NCBI GenBank assembly: GCA_023974075.1
Contig: CM043790.1
Span: 18,057,883-18,121,882, forward strand
Direction: 5' to 3'
Length of the DNA stretch: 64,000 nt
Source: Chaenocephalus aceratus
Taxonomy: Eukaryota > Chordata > Actinopteri > Perciformes > Channichthyidae
A program made the translations under genes and the position numbers. The notes under the pieces were generated by a model, which was given only the letters and a program-made list of their open reading frames with translations, was not told the origin of the DNA and did no database searches. Positions 31,662-46,446 of this stretch are shown piece after piece; the first letter of the stretch is position 1; the number at the start of each line of letters is the position of its first letter.

Positions 31662-31785
31662 CCTGTTAAAATGCACCAGAATACAGGAAATCTATTTTTT
31701 TTTTTTTGTGGGGGGGGATCCCCAAACCCTCCATTAAAAATGTCCCCCCCACATTCAGGATGCTTCCTACGCTCATGGTTTTCAC

Positions 31786-34700
31786 TATACAGTGTAAGTA
31801 CAAAATATTTTTTGGACGGACACTATAATTTAGAGTTTTTTACCATGTTCAATCTGAATTTTCTTTAAAATAAAAAACATCTATATTGATTCTGACTTTT
31901 CTACATCCAACTCACAGGTTTATCATTACTTTGAGAAAAAATATTATTAATGTAACCCTTTTAGAAGGGAAGATATGGTCATTTGTTCTGTGAATGTCAT
32001 TTTCGAGCCTGAAACCTGAAAATCAGGCTTGGGGCCTAACAGGTTAAAAGTACTGTCTTCTGGATATCTATTATTGTTAATGATATGGAAAATGTGATTT
32101 ATTTCTTATTATTTAATCATGTTGTAGATATCTAAGTGTTTTTATTACCAACTGGTAGAATATTCTTTTCTTTACCTCACTGATTATTCTTCATTCCATA
32201 TTTACTTTTTGTATGACTGATTATTCTGTATATAACTCTTAAAGTACATTTTGCTTCTTAATAAAAGGTCATCCAAAAATCCATGTTAGTCTTAATTAAA
32301 CAAATAAGTGATGATAAAGCAAACGTTTCCAGATAAAAGTATTTACAGACACAAAACCATGCAACTCCACTGGTGGATTAAAGAGAGCACAGTTGCTCAG
32401 CAGTTAGCATTGTGTCCTCTCAGCTGGAAGCATCTTGGTTTGCGGTCCTTTAACAAAAGGTTATAGGAAATAAATTGAACCAGCCTTTCCACAAAAGGGA
32501 AGCCACTTATCACGCATTCTGTGAAATAAACATTATTTTATTGACTGACAGAGCGAGAGAACATTATATTTATGGTGTACTTAGGACAAGCATCTAATGG
32601 TTTGAAATTGCTGCATGGTTTTGGCAGCAGGCAGAAAGCTTTATGACACCCGAGTTGAAGTAAAATGTCAGCGGGCATATTTCATTTGATGCAAAAACAA
32701 CCTCCATTGGCCTTTATCTAATTATTTAGAAGTTTATTACAGGCAAGTATGTTTGTGTTTCTGACAGATCCCCTTTTGTGTGTAACAGGAGGAGAGTTTT
32801 GGATCATGTGTGTCAGAAAAGGATTTAGGACGGATTTACAGTCATACTTGTTGAAACCAAACAATGTGACTTTTGACAACAACAGAACAGAAATAATTTT
32901 GAAAAACAGCTTAATCTGGTTGTTACGGCTAAATTGCTAGTTTACACGAGAACCGTAACCTTGTCAGGCTGCGTTTGTAGCAACACTGTTTATTAATCTA
33001 AAAGATAAATTGGTTTTAACCAAAATCACTGCTTTTATATTAATACGGTTGGTTAATGAGAGCATTATGACTCAATCATACTATTCACATCTCAAGGCTT
33101 TTTAATATTTTCATTTGAAATCCTTACGTTATGTCACTGGTAGCTATTTAAACTACTTTGTGTTTTCTTTTTAAGATAGATATTTCCACTTCCGTGTTTT
33201 ACACAAAACGTAAGGAACCTCTTCAGGAAGTATTCTTTATCAGATGGAGCCTGTGTGTGTATATGTCATCGTTTTATTTCACTGGGCTGTCTCTTGGAGG
33301 CTTCCTCTCCTTTGAGGAAGAGGGAGGAGGGGGACACACAGATATGCTTCCTCATAGAGGACCTGATGACAAGAGATGAAGGAATGAGACACAATCACAG
33401 ATAAGAGAACAAAAGAGATGAAAAGAGGGAAGGAGGTAATCTCTGCGTCACAAGATTAATCTCTCATTAGATCAGACCACATTTTCAGAAACGCCCAGCG
33501 TCATGAGCGCGGTGTGTGTCTTTCCAATCCAAAATGTTTTCTCACTTTATGCATCCCTGCCCTCCTGGTGACCGTGGCATTGCCAGAAGTTTTACACAGG
33601 CCGAGCCGCAGGATGAGAGGCAGCCTTGGGGCTACTGGAGCATTCTGCGACGTAGATGACAGAAGAGAGGCAAATGTTAAGCTGTCACTCTCTGACTCTC
33701 CCCACTACAGACACCCCAGGCTCTTCAGAGCTCTGTCACATCCAATGTGAGCAACACTAATTGTTTTTTAGTCAGCATCTGTGGTTACAATCTATCTGGA
33801 ATTTGAACTTACGTGACAAGGTTACAAGATAAGATGTAGTGCGATTGTAAATAATAAATACCATTGGTCTCAAGATGAGGGATGAGTTGACTGGTGACTG
33901 TGCGGCCTAGGAAGGGGGAGCAATGGTTAATCGTCAGATCACAGCAAACAAGCCCCCGCGCTGGAGTAAACCTTCAGCCCCTCAGAAGGGAAACACAGGT
34001 CTTCTTCTGCCAAGACATACCGGATTTACAGAAATCCTCACAGAGAGAAGGGATGGGAAAGGAGAGCAAAGCAAGCAGCGAGTGAGAAATAATGAAGGAA
34101 TAAAAAGGATAAAGAACAGAGGTTGATTTCCTTAACCTTTTACCCCCTACCCCATCGCCCTGTGCAACCCTCAAAAGGTTAGGTCTGTACGCCTGGCATG
34201 GGGACTATATAGGCCCGAAGTAAGGAAATGGCAGGCGAAGGAGGATGAGAGCAAGATACCTTCCCCGCTCAGCTATTATTCTTTGTTAACCAGTTGTTAG
34301 CACTGCTCAGCCTCTCTGGTGGTTTTGATTAAGAAAGGAATCACCTTGGTTTTGCCAGGACCCCTAATCAAAACCAGACGCGAGATTTTAATTGAACCAA
34401 GATGGACCTCCACGTTGTACACAACTAGCTTAATGTGACAACTTATCCCATCACTACAGCAGTGTTTCCCAACGGACCGGGGAGAAAAACATCCCCTCAG
34501 TGAGGGGAATCTGGGGTGATTGTTAATATCCCTTCGATTTCAGAGGACTGTTGTTTTTGAAACAACGCCAGTCTGCTATTTACTACCTTATTAGCCTCTC
34601 CTTCTGCGTTACATGATTTACATTATTTGCATTGCGTTTGAGCCTCGACCTGCCCTTCGTCGTCTGATGTTATGACCATTCGTACAGTACCGTGGCGGCA

Positions 34701-36537
34701 TATGTCTGGTTCTGGCTGTTTTCGAGTCAGTGGAGCTTGGCAGTGGAAGAGCGAGGAACACATTGTGTGACTGTGTGTCCAGTGCGAGCCAGCTCTCTGG
34801 GCAGGGGAGCTTGCTTTTAGCTGAAAGAAAACAAGAGTCTGAATGAAAACGACAAGCTCAGAGCTGAGGATGTTTTTTTAGCTACAGCCAAAGCACCAGT
34901 TCCAGTTCTTGCTGTAACCCTGCCATAAAGATAGTGTTTCATTCAGCTTTCAGTCTTTATATAACCAAGGCCACTATTGACTTTTTTCCCTCTCTTTCTC
35001 TCACATGTTGACAGTTTAGTTGAACCAAAAAATTGCATGGGGACAGATAATCTACCTGCTTCATGTTCCCTGCCTGCCCCCTTCCCCTAATCCCCTGATC
35101 GTGTTTGGATTACCTTGAAAAACAATATTAATAATTTGGAGATGTGGCTCCTCGGTCTCCTGCTGTGTGCTTTTATTTCTTTGCTCATTTCCTTCTCAAA
35201 GCTCCCTTGATGTGGGGCTTGTTGTGCTGTTTTCAGAGGAGTGTGAGACCGCGGTGAGTTATTACGCAGGCCCCTCGCCATACACCCTCTCTAACCTCTG
35301 AGACCAAGTTTGAAGGTAAACTTCCCATAAGAAACTGTAAAGTCCAACGTTCTTCATATGTTGAGTTAAAGCATGTGTTAAATAATAATCGGATAGAGAT
35401 GTTATGTCGGAGGAAAAACTGGATGAAATTGATTTGGTATGTAAATCCAGCAGTGTATTTGTGTGATGAATGTGCACAATTGGACATGCCATCGACCACT
35501 TATCATTTCCCACCCAGGCAGATTTACACGGGGCAAGTCAATGAACTGTCTACCATTCAAAACCCAAAGTCACCAAAGCCATGACCACAGGCACGAGCAG
35601 CATCCTCTGAGGAACAGAGATAAGAGGGAGTAAGTGAGAAAGACTTTCCACAAGAACAGTGAACTCTTCGTATCAATGCATATTCAACGTTATTACTCAT
35701 AAATCAAGAAGGAAGTTCGCCTTGTCATAATTTATCTTTTTCCCATAGATGTGCAGCATCCAATTTTTCTTGGTAATCGCTCCCTAATGTTTAACCCTGA
35801 AATTTCATTCAGTCTTCCTGCTACATCATCTCTCTAAGCATCTCTCTTGTTATCCTGCTCTCCCCTCTGGCCGCTCTCTTCCCATCCTGCGTGCTGCAGT
35901 GCAGCTGTGTGTGAGCAGCGATGGAGGGAGGCCCAGATGAGAGGGGCAGGGAACTGGCTGATTATTAGTAAGACAGAATGAGAACTAAAGGCTTCAATAT
36001 GTCCCATAGCATTTCAAGTGGGACATGGTGAGTCTGTAGCCAATTTAATCGGCCACAAGGAGAGAGTGTTTGCATTTGCTGCGCTCAAAGATTGTTATTC
36101 TAACCACCCACTCTCACTAGCATCCTCAGACCCTCCCCACTCCCCTCATTGTGCACACCATCCCGTTCCACGAATCCCCACCTCAATTATTTTACCCCAA
36201 GCTGGTCAGCTGCTTTGCAGGTCATGAAACTAGGAGGTTATTTTTCTCGAAAAATGTTTGTGATTTAACCACAGTACTTCACTGGAAGCCTCACATGTGG
36301 GGAAATGTTTAATAAGGCCTTCATGTTTTTATGATGATTAGTATAGCATGCAAGCAGAAGATCCTTCAAGGCTTAAGGTATTGAAGTAGTCAAAGACAGC
36401 TGAAATATTGCAAACTCTCACTCAATGACTCATTCAAAACATCCAAATACTCAACATGCTTGTACCACACACAAACTCAGTGTCGTAGCTTCTGGTCCAC
36501 CAGATGTCAACAGGCACTCTTCTCCCCGGGCTCCGTA

Positions 36538-36591
<54 letters not shown>

Positions 36592-39500
36592 ACGTGGCTT
36601 GAAAACATGCCTCTATCGGTTCCTTTAAGGACGGGAGGGGAGGGCGATGACACAGGCGGTGATGAGAGGGAAGGAGGGGTCACGTCACAACTCCCTAACA
36701 TCATCCAGCCAGCAGTCTGCTCCAATACGGCGCCAAAAGGAGAGAATATCACCCATGGTGATAAGTGCATAATAGACATGAACATTTTTATGTCCATCCA
36801 GAGTGCAGTCTTGTGAGATTTTGATCAAAACAGGGAGTATCAGAGAGTTGTTGATGGCTTGGCCTCAGTGTGAAGCGGATAGGCACAAAATAAATAAATC
36901 CTAATATAATCTTAGTTGTGGTTAGACACAGCATGAGAAGACTTTTGATCTTCCCTTGAAATAAAACACAACTGTATATCTGCCTCTGCGAATTATCAAA
37001 CCCCCTGATGTTTACTAAATGCCAAAAAATATCATGCTGACCACAACAAATGCCTTGTCGGTTTCTGGATCTTACGTTATCTATAGTGGAAAAAGCAGAC
37101 AGGACAGTCTGTAGATGAAAAACCTCTCGTGACATGAAACACCAGCTAAAATGCAGTGAATACGTCTTGTTAGCATAGATTCCTTCTGCGGCTAGAGAGA
37201 CCCTTGCTAACTCAGAGCTGTTAAAACAAACAGGGAGGTCCCTGAGCACAGCGCTTTGGACAAAGGTTAAAACAATATCCCCCAGCACTATTCATTTCAG
37301 AGAATCCATCCCACTCACAGGCTTTGATCGTCTCTCTCATACTCTGCCCCTCTTTCTCTCTTTTGCTTACCCTGAGCTGGTGAGGAGGTGGTTGTGTGTG
37401 TCTGTGCGATGAGAAGCAGAGTTCATCTTGAATACTTGAAAACATCATCTGGCCGACTGCAACAGCCACCAGCGGGATCTCTCTGTGCCGAGAAAAGCAC
37501 AGAGATGAAACCGCAATGATAAGTGCGATAAGTTTGATCTGCACCTAGATTCGTACATGTAAGCATGTGTTTGTGCCTGTGTGAAGTTGAGTTACTAAAG
37601 GCCCCAGAGGAAAGCTTATCCCTCAGGCTGTTTACCTCCACCAGAACTGTTTACTTGACCCCTGATGATTTAGATGCATAACCAAATAAAAAAGCCAGGG
37701 AGGTTCAAACAGTGAGTGACGCATAAAGGGTGCACGAGGTGGGACAACACTGTGTCTAATGATGTCTCACAGCTGTCTCCCCACGTCACATTCAGCATTA
37801 GGGATGAATTAAGTACAACAGCTATAAATAATCCTATATCAAGTCCTTTTAAACATACTCAAGAACTACATGAGTAATTTATTGTTTTCAAAACACGGAA
37901 TCCTTTAACGTGTTCCATGGAACTCTGTGGGTGCCGGCCAAATAATACATTTCACTGAGGTTCATGGAAACGGGCCGTGATCCACACATTTCCACAGAGG
38001 AGACTTTTTTTCTGAACTCACACAATCTTCCTATTTGTATTATACAGTATAATAATGTATACCATCCTGGAGCCGATTTCAATTCAACATTGTGAACATT
38101 TGGCCATGTATACAGTGTTGTTTATGTTTTGACAGGATGAGCATTGTTGTGTAGCAACGGACCATTTACATAATTTTTCGGTGTTGTACTGTAAGCACTT
38201 ACATAATGCCCCCATTCATTTGGATTGAACTGCAACTCCCTTCAAGGCCCCTGGACCTGCAGACCACAGGACACACACCCATATGTTGGCTCACATTCAT
38301 GGGCTCATACACTTACTCACAAATTAAGTGAAAACACTAAGATTTACAGTGAGGTTTGAAACAATTTCACTTTGACGAAATTGATGAAAAAGAAAAGAAA
38401 CAAAGTCAATAAAATAATAAATACAAGTGGACGTTTTTGGCTTGAATTAATTTAGAAATAATCACGAGCACACACCCTAGATTAACCAATATTTGTTGAC
38501 ATGCATATATTATGTTTTGTTGTCAGCGTGATCAACATCATGGGTCATGTGACTTACAGTAGACTCATGTTGCTGAACTTAGCCAAGGGAGCATACGCTA
38601 ACACGTAATTTCGCTGTGGTGACGACTGCAGCGTAGGAAATATGTGAGGGGTATAGTTTAGATCGTGTTCTCACATAGCATGATGTCACTCCTTCAAAGC
38701 AGCCGTCTTTGCCTCACTCCCACACATACCCCGAGGTCACAGCCATATTGAAGCTCTCGGTTATGAGTTGATTTATAGTTCGCGAAGGATTTCGCTAAAT
38801 TATGTAACCATTATCAGGTGCATTTAATACACAGTTGTGTGTTCACTGGCTGTCAAGTGCAGGGAACATTGTTATGGAGATGGCCACATTACATATGTGT
38901 GTATTAGTCTGTATTGTTTGTAAAGCTGTTGCTACACATGTCAGTTTGTTTATATGCCGCAAACAGCCATGGATTGAGGTTGTCACAAGTGTCATTTGAT
39001 GTGGAAACCGTGCCCATCGTGCCCCGTGAAAGAGAGCAAAAGTGGGTTTGCTCTGGAAATTCCTGAATCACAACAACATTTCAGTCTCGCCACTGAAAAA
39101 CAGACTAAGTCATGAATTCGTTATTTACTTGAAACAATAGTGATTAAATGTATTCTACACTTGAGTGTGACAATTACGACATGAAGATTACAACATTTAA
39201 TAATGTGTACATTTATCAAAGAAGCTGAGACTATTACAACGTTGTTAACCTTGTCCCATAATCACAATAAACATCTCTACAGACACTAGTACAAATCTCT
39301 GTGGAAAGCAGCCCGATCACACACTTTGTGGCTTTTTTGTTGCTCTCTATATGAAGCTAGGTGTACTATATCAGCTCTAGCAGGACTTCCCATATAGCTT
39401 CTGTAAGGCCCTGACACCGACGCATACAATCGTAATTTACACTCATCCAGTTTCTCTCCCAGAAGTGGAACCAGGCTGTGGTAACATGCTTTAAATAGAA

Positions 39501-40950
39501 TAAAGAAGAAAGGAAACAAGAAGAAAAGGAGTATGAAGAGGAGGAGAAAGACACACAGTTGCAGATGCATTTACCAGCTGAAGGTAGCCCTGCTTCACTC
39601 TGATAGTGACTTGCCAGCTGGAACAACGCACCATCAAAAATTACCAGCCAACCGTAGCAGGTGGCTAAATTTGGACATATGTGCGGTGGCCACTGATACA
39701 GTGAGAACCATCTTCACAGAGGCTTCAGGTAGAAGAGACGGGCAGCAAATATTATGAATATTCATTCTCATAATCCCATTATGGAGCACACAAAATGTGT
39801 TAGGTGACGAAATTATGTGAAAATTTATATTTAGTCAATGCTCAGCTGTTTCTTTTGTGGTGATAGCAATATGAGGACGGTCGGAGAGCCACTATAAAGG
39901 TTTTGGGCTTTAAGTGTGTTTGGCTCTTTTCAATGACTGAAGCAGTGACCATGCAGCTGCATCTGTCTGACACCACTCACCGAGGCTTTTCCATCTCACA
40001 ATCTGAGTACTGTTTTATTTGGAGAGATAGTCTAGCGCTCTATTTTACATCCACACAGTCACTCTTTTATACCATAATGTGCAATCACACCAACATGTGC
40101 ACACAGTAAGTGTTTTCAGACAGGGCGAGTGAGTGATATTCCTGGTGTGGTTGAAGGGTGGAGTGGGAAACAGTGGACCAAACTTGGTTTAAAGTTAGAA
40201 TCACGTTGCCATATGAAAATGATCTCATTTCTAAATCGAGGGAAACCCTGATGGATACTTTGGAACACAAAACAGTGGCAGTGCACCCAAAGTCTCTGTC
40301 ATGCATGATAATAATCTCATAACACTGAGTGATATGATTTTACAAAGACTTGGCAAAGAGGGATGCCACATGATGTCAACTCCATGGCTCCTTTTTGGTG
40401 CCAGTGAGTCCGCTAATCTCATGACATATGTCGTACTGTATGCACAGTGCCTTATAGATGTTGAGATCATGGTTGTTTTTTCTCAATCTATATGATGAAG
40501 GAAGGAACATCTTTGTAATGGCTGTCATGGAATAAACCAAGAGTAATCAAGCAGATTACTTGGCTATATATTGTGTTGGCCTTGCCAGCGGTGCGGCTTT
40601 TGTGCTGGTAAATATTTGCTGTGAGTTGAGTAGCATGGCATCGGCACATCACAGGGACATTTTGTGTTTTCCAAACATCAGGCAGGTGACGTCATGAGGC
40701 CCTAATGATGTTTAACAAGCCCACCCAGTCCAGCATCACCCCATAAACAACCCTGATATACCCTTAGTCCACTGTCCAACTACTTTGCAGTACAATAGAA
40801 CCAAACACCCACTTAACCGGCCGTTCCTTCATGTTGTGTTAAGGTTAAGGCCATGGATCAGCTGTTTTGATGTGGGGAAGCCCTGTTTGATAATTACAAA
40901 GGAAGAACAATGAGTGACTGGAAAACCCATAACATCGCCACTCAAAAAGT
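31786..40950. other. Long, mostly unique region, no gene supported
   Basis: AT-rich sequence with only short ORFs, none with a recognisable domain or codon pattern. 31965-32046 ends GGCTTGGGGCCTAACAGGTTAA, probably one end of a TTAA-type DNA transposon whose other end I could not find. A GT microsatellite is at 36539-36590. The best ORFs (33514-33750, 36788-37288) overlap or lack any family signal. The region may be intronic or intergenic host DNA; conserved non-coding elements cannot be judged from one sequence. Confidence 0.55.
36539..36590. repeat. GT microsatellite
   Basis: 26 uninterrupted TG units; overlapping cysteine/valine and threonine/histidine ORFs are artefacts. Confidence 0.97.
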
Positions 40951-40989
40951 GAACAAAATAAAAAAGCGGACACACAGAGAGAGAGCAGA

Positions 40990-42803
40990 ACGGAAGAGAA
41001 AGCACTGCGTAAAGCGAGAGCAGCCTACTACTCTTCATTAATAGATGAGAATAAGAATAATGCAAGATTTCTTTTCAGCACTGTAGCCAGGCTGACAGAG
41101 AGCAATAGCTCGATTGAGCCTTCTATTCCCATAGCACTCAGTAGTAATGATTTTATGTGCTTTTTTAACGATAGAATTGTTACTCTTAGAAACAAAATTA
41201 ATGACCTCTTGCCTTTGACCAGTATAGTGTTATCAACAGCTCCCGGAAACGTAAGTTCTAATATTACAGTAGATAGTAAACTAGAATGCTTTTCAGCCAT
41301 AAACCTTGAACAATTAAATTCAATGATTCTCTCTTCTAAACCATCAACGTGTATGTTAGACCCAATTCCAACTAAGCTGTTGAAGGAAGTTTTTCCATTA
41401 ATTAGCACTTCTTTATTAAATATTATGAATATGTCTTTATTATCAGGCTATGTTCCACAATTATTCAAAGTAGCAGTGATAAAATCGCTTCTTAAAAACC
41501 ACAACCTCGATCCAGAGGTTTTAGCCAATTATAGACCTATTTCTAATCTTCCGTTCCTCTCAAAAATTCTTGAGAAAGCAGTCGCAAAACAGTTGTGTGA
41601 TTACTTAAAAAACAATGATTTATTTGAAGATTTTCAGCCTGGCTTTAGAACACATCATAGCACAGAGACAGCTCTGGTTAAAGTCACAAATGACATTCTG
41701 ATAGCCTCTGACAAGGGACTTGTCTCTATTCTTGTTTTGCTCGATCTCAGTGCTGCATTTGATACTATCGACCATGATATCCTATTGCAAAGACTAGAGC
41801 ACTTAGTTGGCATACAGGGAACTGCTTTAGGCTGGTTTAGGTCCTATCTATCTGAACGCTCTCAGTTTGTACGTGTCAATGATGAATCTTCCACGCAAAC
41901 CAAAGTTAGACATGGAGTGCCACAGGGCTCAGTGCTCGAACCTATTTTGTTCACATTATATATGCTTCCGTTAGGCAATATTAAAAGGAATCATTCTGTA
42001 AACTTTCATTGTTATGCGGATGATACTCAACTATATTTATCAATCAAGCCTGATGAAATTAATCATCTAAATAAAATTCAAGACTGCCTCAAGGACTTAA
42101 AAACGTGGATGACCTTAAACTTTTTGATGTTAAACACGACCAAAACTGAAGTTATTGTACTTGGCCCGAAGAATCTACGAAACAAATTATCTAAAGATAT
42201 ACTAACTATGGATGGCATTAATTTGGCCTCCAGTGAGACTGTAAGGAATCTTGGTGTTATATTTGATCAGGATTTATCCTTTAACGCCCACATAAAATCA
42301 ATTTCAAGGACCGCCTACTTCCATCTACGTAACATTGCAAAAATCAGGCATATCTTGCCTCAAAACGATGCAGAGAAACTAGTCCATGCATTTGTTACTT
42401 CAAGGCTGGATTATTGTAACTCTTTATTATCAAGGTGTACCAAGAAGTCAGTCAAGTCGCTTCAGCTGATTCAAAATGCTGCAGCTCGTGTACTAACCAG
42501 AGTTAGGAAAAGGGACCACATTACTCCTGTTCTGGCTGCCTTACACTGGCTCCCTATAGAACACAGGATATAATTTAAAATTCTTCTTCTCGCCTACAAA
42601 GCCCTTAATGGGCAGGCACCATCTTACCTTAAATAACTCATTATACCCTACTGTCCTACTAGGGCATTGAGTTCCAATAATGCAGGGTTGTTGGTTGTTC
42701 CTATAGTCTCTAAAAGTACAATGGGAGCCAGAGCCTTTTCTTATCAAGCTCCACATTTGTGGAATCAGCTTCCAGTTTGTGTTCGGGCGGCAGATATGAA
42801 GGT
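40990..42803 (+). pseudogene. L2-clade LINE ORF2, 5'-truncated
   Basis: One frame covers nearly all of it. Upstream of the first methionine (41155) the same frame already reads RKALRKARAAYYSSLIDENK, the linker before RT, so the copy is truncated and lacks the endonuclease. RT motifs follow: LLKNHNLDPEVLANYRPISN, LPFLSKILEKAVAKQL, DFQPGFRTHHSTETALVKV, LVLLDLSAAFDTIDHDILL (first aspartate), VRHGVPQGSVL and the catalytic CYADDTQLYLS near 42010. The C-terminal domain contains LGVIFDQDLSF, SRLDYCNSLLS, LIQNAAARVLTRVRKRDHIT, then a stop at 42571. After it the same frame continues FKILLLAYKALNGQAPSYLK, a second stop, and GARAFSYQAPHLWNQLPVC. Two stops plus truncation make it dead. The motif series is typical of fish L2 (CR1 group). 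Confidence 0.87.
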
Positions 42804-42882
42804 AGATATGGTGCAAAATGTGAGAGCGTGTAAAACCTGATGTGAGCACTTGCAGAAAACAAATCTGAGCTTGTGTGCATAC

Positions 42883-43885
<1,003 letters not shown>

Positions 43886-44221
43886 GTGCATACATTTACA
43901 CTTGTATAAAATATCCACGTAACTGTGAACCAAATTTGAAGTCACAGAAGAAAAAAAAAGTGTTGTAGCTTGTAGAAAAAAAATGAACTTAGAGATGAAA
44001 TGTTCACTTGCAGAAAAATACATATTTTTTAAATATATTTTCCATTACAACTGCAACTTTATTTATTACAACTTCTCAAATCAGTCATTACAACTTGACG
44101 AATCTGCTCTGTGGCAGTATAAATCGACGAATCTGCGGTCTTGACTTTTGCTACACTTCTTGCGATAAATGTGTCGCAAAAGTAATTTTCACCTGTAGAT
44201 GTGGGGGGAGGGAGGGGGGTT

Positions 44222-45699
44222 GGAGCGAAGGGGCGGAGCTATCATAACAACGAGGCTTGGGTCAGTCACGGAGCGTCCACACTACAGCTTCAAAAAAAGC
44301 TTGGAGCTGGGCGTGTCTGGAGCTTGGGGATTTTATTCAAGCAACACGACCAACAACCAATCACATGAATCTCCCGCCCCCGACATACAAAGCAAAAAAC
44401 CCCGGGGATTTTATGGGAGCAATATATATATAAACTCCCCAAACAGGCGAAAACCTACCCGTTTCACCCACTGTCTCTGCCACCTCCCTCCATGCCTGGT
44501 TCCTCCGGTTTGTATCCCGGTAGGTGAAGAGGGTCTGGTCATACAAAACCGGGTGATTTGCTACGGCGATAGTTAGTTTCTCCTCCAACTTTTTTTGAAA
44601 TATAGAAATGAACGGCGGGATATCTCTCCCAGCTTAGACGCGGTTTGATTGGCTACGGCTTGAGCTGTCAGATTTTCAGAAACGGGATTTGATTGGCTGG
44701 CGCTGGCTACTCCGGCGTCTCCGCGTCAGAAGTTGAACATTGTTCAACTTCTGACGCCGGAGACGGCGGAGACGGACCGCTCTGCTACCCACAATTCAGT
44801 TCGGCGAAAAAGCGAGGCAACGTGACGTCACCCCATTGAAAGTGAATGGGCAGATTGGAGTTTTCGACGCTGTCGACGCTGTAGTGTGGACGGGCCGTCA
44901 CAGTTACAGTCAGGTCGAACCGGATGACAGCGGGGCTAACTGTTCGCTAACGGTTCGTGTCGCTACTAGTCCGCTGACATGGCGCGTCAATCATCGGTAA
45001 GTTTTGCCCATTACTTGCCCAGTATTACTTTGAATATTACTATTGTGATTGAAGATTAAATCCGCTTTGAAGACCACCGTTTTATATCGTGCAGTTTAGC
45101 GGCGAAATAACGTCAGTCAGCCAGCTAACGCTAGCTTTGTTGAGTTTATGCTAGCTACACAAGTAGTAGTTGTAGTCTATACAGCAGTAATTCATACATT
45201 ATAGCCTACTGCTTTGGCACTAACGGTTGATAACCGTTTATGAAAATAAAACCAATTGAACTGTACTGAAATAATGACAAGTTTTATAATTGTCTTGGGC
45301 TCCTGCTGTGTTTTTAAAGCCTTTGTAAATTATCCATGCTATTTTCTATTTAGCTAACGTCGAAGTAGTGTATGTGAAATCAACCTCACAATAAGATGTG
45401 TGTATATTACAATTATTAATGTCATATTTCAAGATGATTACTTAGATATTACAATATGGTTGGTTGAGCTGGAGTTCATTATTGAGCTTACAAGTTAACG
45501 TCACAGTCATCTGAAGAACGAACCCAAACCTTGTTGTTTTTATTAATTGTATTACAAATTGATATCAAATAAACAGTAAGCATTGGTAACACAATTTCCA
45601 AAGTTACAGTAAAATAAAAAGGACCCTGACTCGGACAATCCACAATCCAACATGTTCAACAGAAGAGAATCAGTTATATTGTTTGTACACATGGTACTT

Positions 45700-45733
<34 letters not shown>

Positions 45734-46441
45734 TCACATTTAGATGTTAACAAGCAATATGACTTTGTCAGCTTTCTAATTTAATGTATTGAAGGCAAAG
45801 ATATTTAACACATAGTGAGAACTGCTACTATTTCTCTCTCAATATTGTCTGTAAAAAACGTATAATGTCATATAATGTCGTATAATGCCATAATGTCATG
45901 CAAACATATTAATATTTGCTTGATTCCAGAGTTGAATTTAGCACAATTGCATACAAACGTTAAGGGATTTTAAGATTCTGAAGTCTTCGTTCTAAATAGA
46001 AAATAGCATGGATAATTTACAAAGGCTTTAAAAACACAGCAGGAGCCCAAGACAATTATAAAACTTGTCATTATTTCAGTACAGTTCAATTGGTTTTATT
46101 TTCATAAACGGTTATCAACCGTTAGTGTCAAAGCAGTAGGTTATAATATATGAATTACTGCTGTATAGACTACAACCACTACTTGTTTAGCTAGCATAAA
46201 CTCAACAAAGCTATCGTTAGCTGGCTAACTGACGTTATTTTGCCGCTAAACTGCACGATATAAAATGGTGATCTTCAAAACGGATTTAATCCTCAATCAC
46301 AATAATAATATTCAAAGTAATACTGGGCAAGTAATGGGCAAAATGTACCGTTGATTGATGCGCCATGTCAGTGGACTGGTAGCCCCGCAGTCTCCAGTCA
46401 CCCAAGCCTCGTCCTTATGATAGCTCCGCCCCTTCGTTCGT
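44222..46441. mobile_element. Large inverted-repeat (fold-back) element
   Basis: The outer ends GAAGGGGCGGAGCTATCATA (left) and TATGATAGCTCCGCCCCTTC (right) are inverted copies. The inner arms 44975-45370 and 45985-46385 match over about 400 bp, for example TTTGCCCATTACTTGCCCAG against its complement. The left arm is split by an insertion (44270-44896). Both arms carry an ATG context: left GACATGGCGCGTCAATCATC followed by GGTAAGT, right (minus strand) GACATGGCGCATCAATCAAC followed by GGTACAT. This looks like a transposase first exon with a splice donor, copied into both arms. The spacer 45371-45984 is AT-rich with a TA run (45703-45732). No catalytic domain. Confidence 0.68.
44270..44896 (-). 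mobile_element. PIF/Harbinger-like element with MADF remnant
   Basis: The inverted ends CGTCCACACTACAGC (left) and GCTGTAGTGTGGACG (right) define it; the right end reads GTGTGGACGGGCCGTCACAG, as in the copy at 13557-14236. On the minus strand, 44588-44400 encodes MEEKLTIAVANHPVLYDQTL and AWREVAETVGETGRF, an MADF domain. Its ATG (44586-44588) follows the ordinary layout, but the frame ends soon after in ATATAT sequence. The nuclease gene is absent. A CTTCTGACGCCGGAGACGG near-palindrome lies at 44720-44780. Inserted in the left arm of the fold-back element. Confidence 0.62.
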
Positions 46442-46446
46442 CTATA

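Larger units (their letters stand above)
23836..31777 (+). mobile_element. Composite hAT transposon with exact 8-bp duplication and nested elements
   Basis: The left end CATGGGCGTCGCAGCC and the right end GGAAGC...GTAGGAG-type sequence read from the other strand as CATGAGCGTAGGAAGC are inverted repeats. GTTTTCAC is present directly before (23828-23835) and after (31778-31785). C-rich runs (TCCCCCCCACTTTTT left, TGTCCCCCCC right) are subterminal on both sides. Inside lie two exon-like segments in plus orientation (24243-24278 and 27213-27272) and four insertions: Kolobok-like 24699-26103, PIF/Harbinger-like 26213-27106, LTR 27409-27929 and Rex3 28291-31648. Removing them leaves about 1.8 kb, too short for a full hAT transposase, so the core is deleted. 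Confidence 0.8.

Noticed and set aside
33514..33750. 78-codon ORF with a hydrophobic N-terminus resembling a signal peptide
   Set aside because: No recognisable family, no promoter or splice context, and the length is expected by chance in a 64-kb window.
36788..37288. 166-codon minus-strand ORF
   Set aside because: Long but without any domain, repeat pattern or supporting splice sites; amino-acid composition looks random. A profile search could overturn this.
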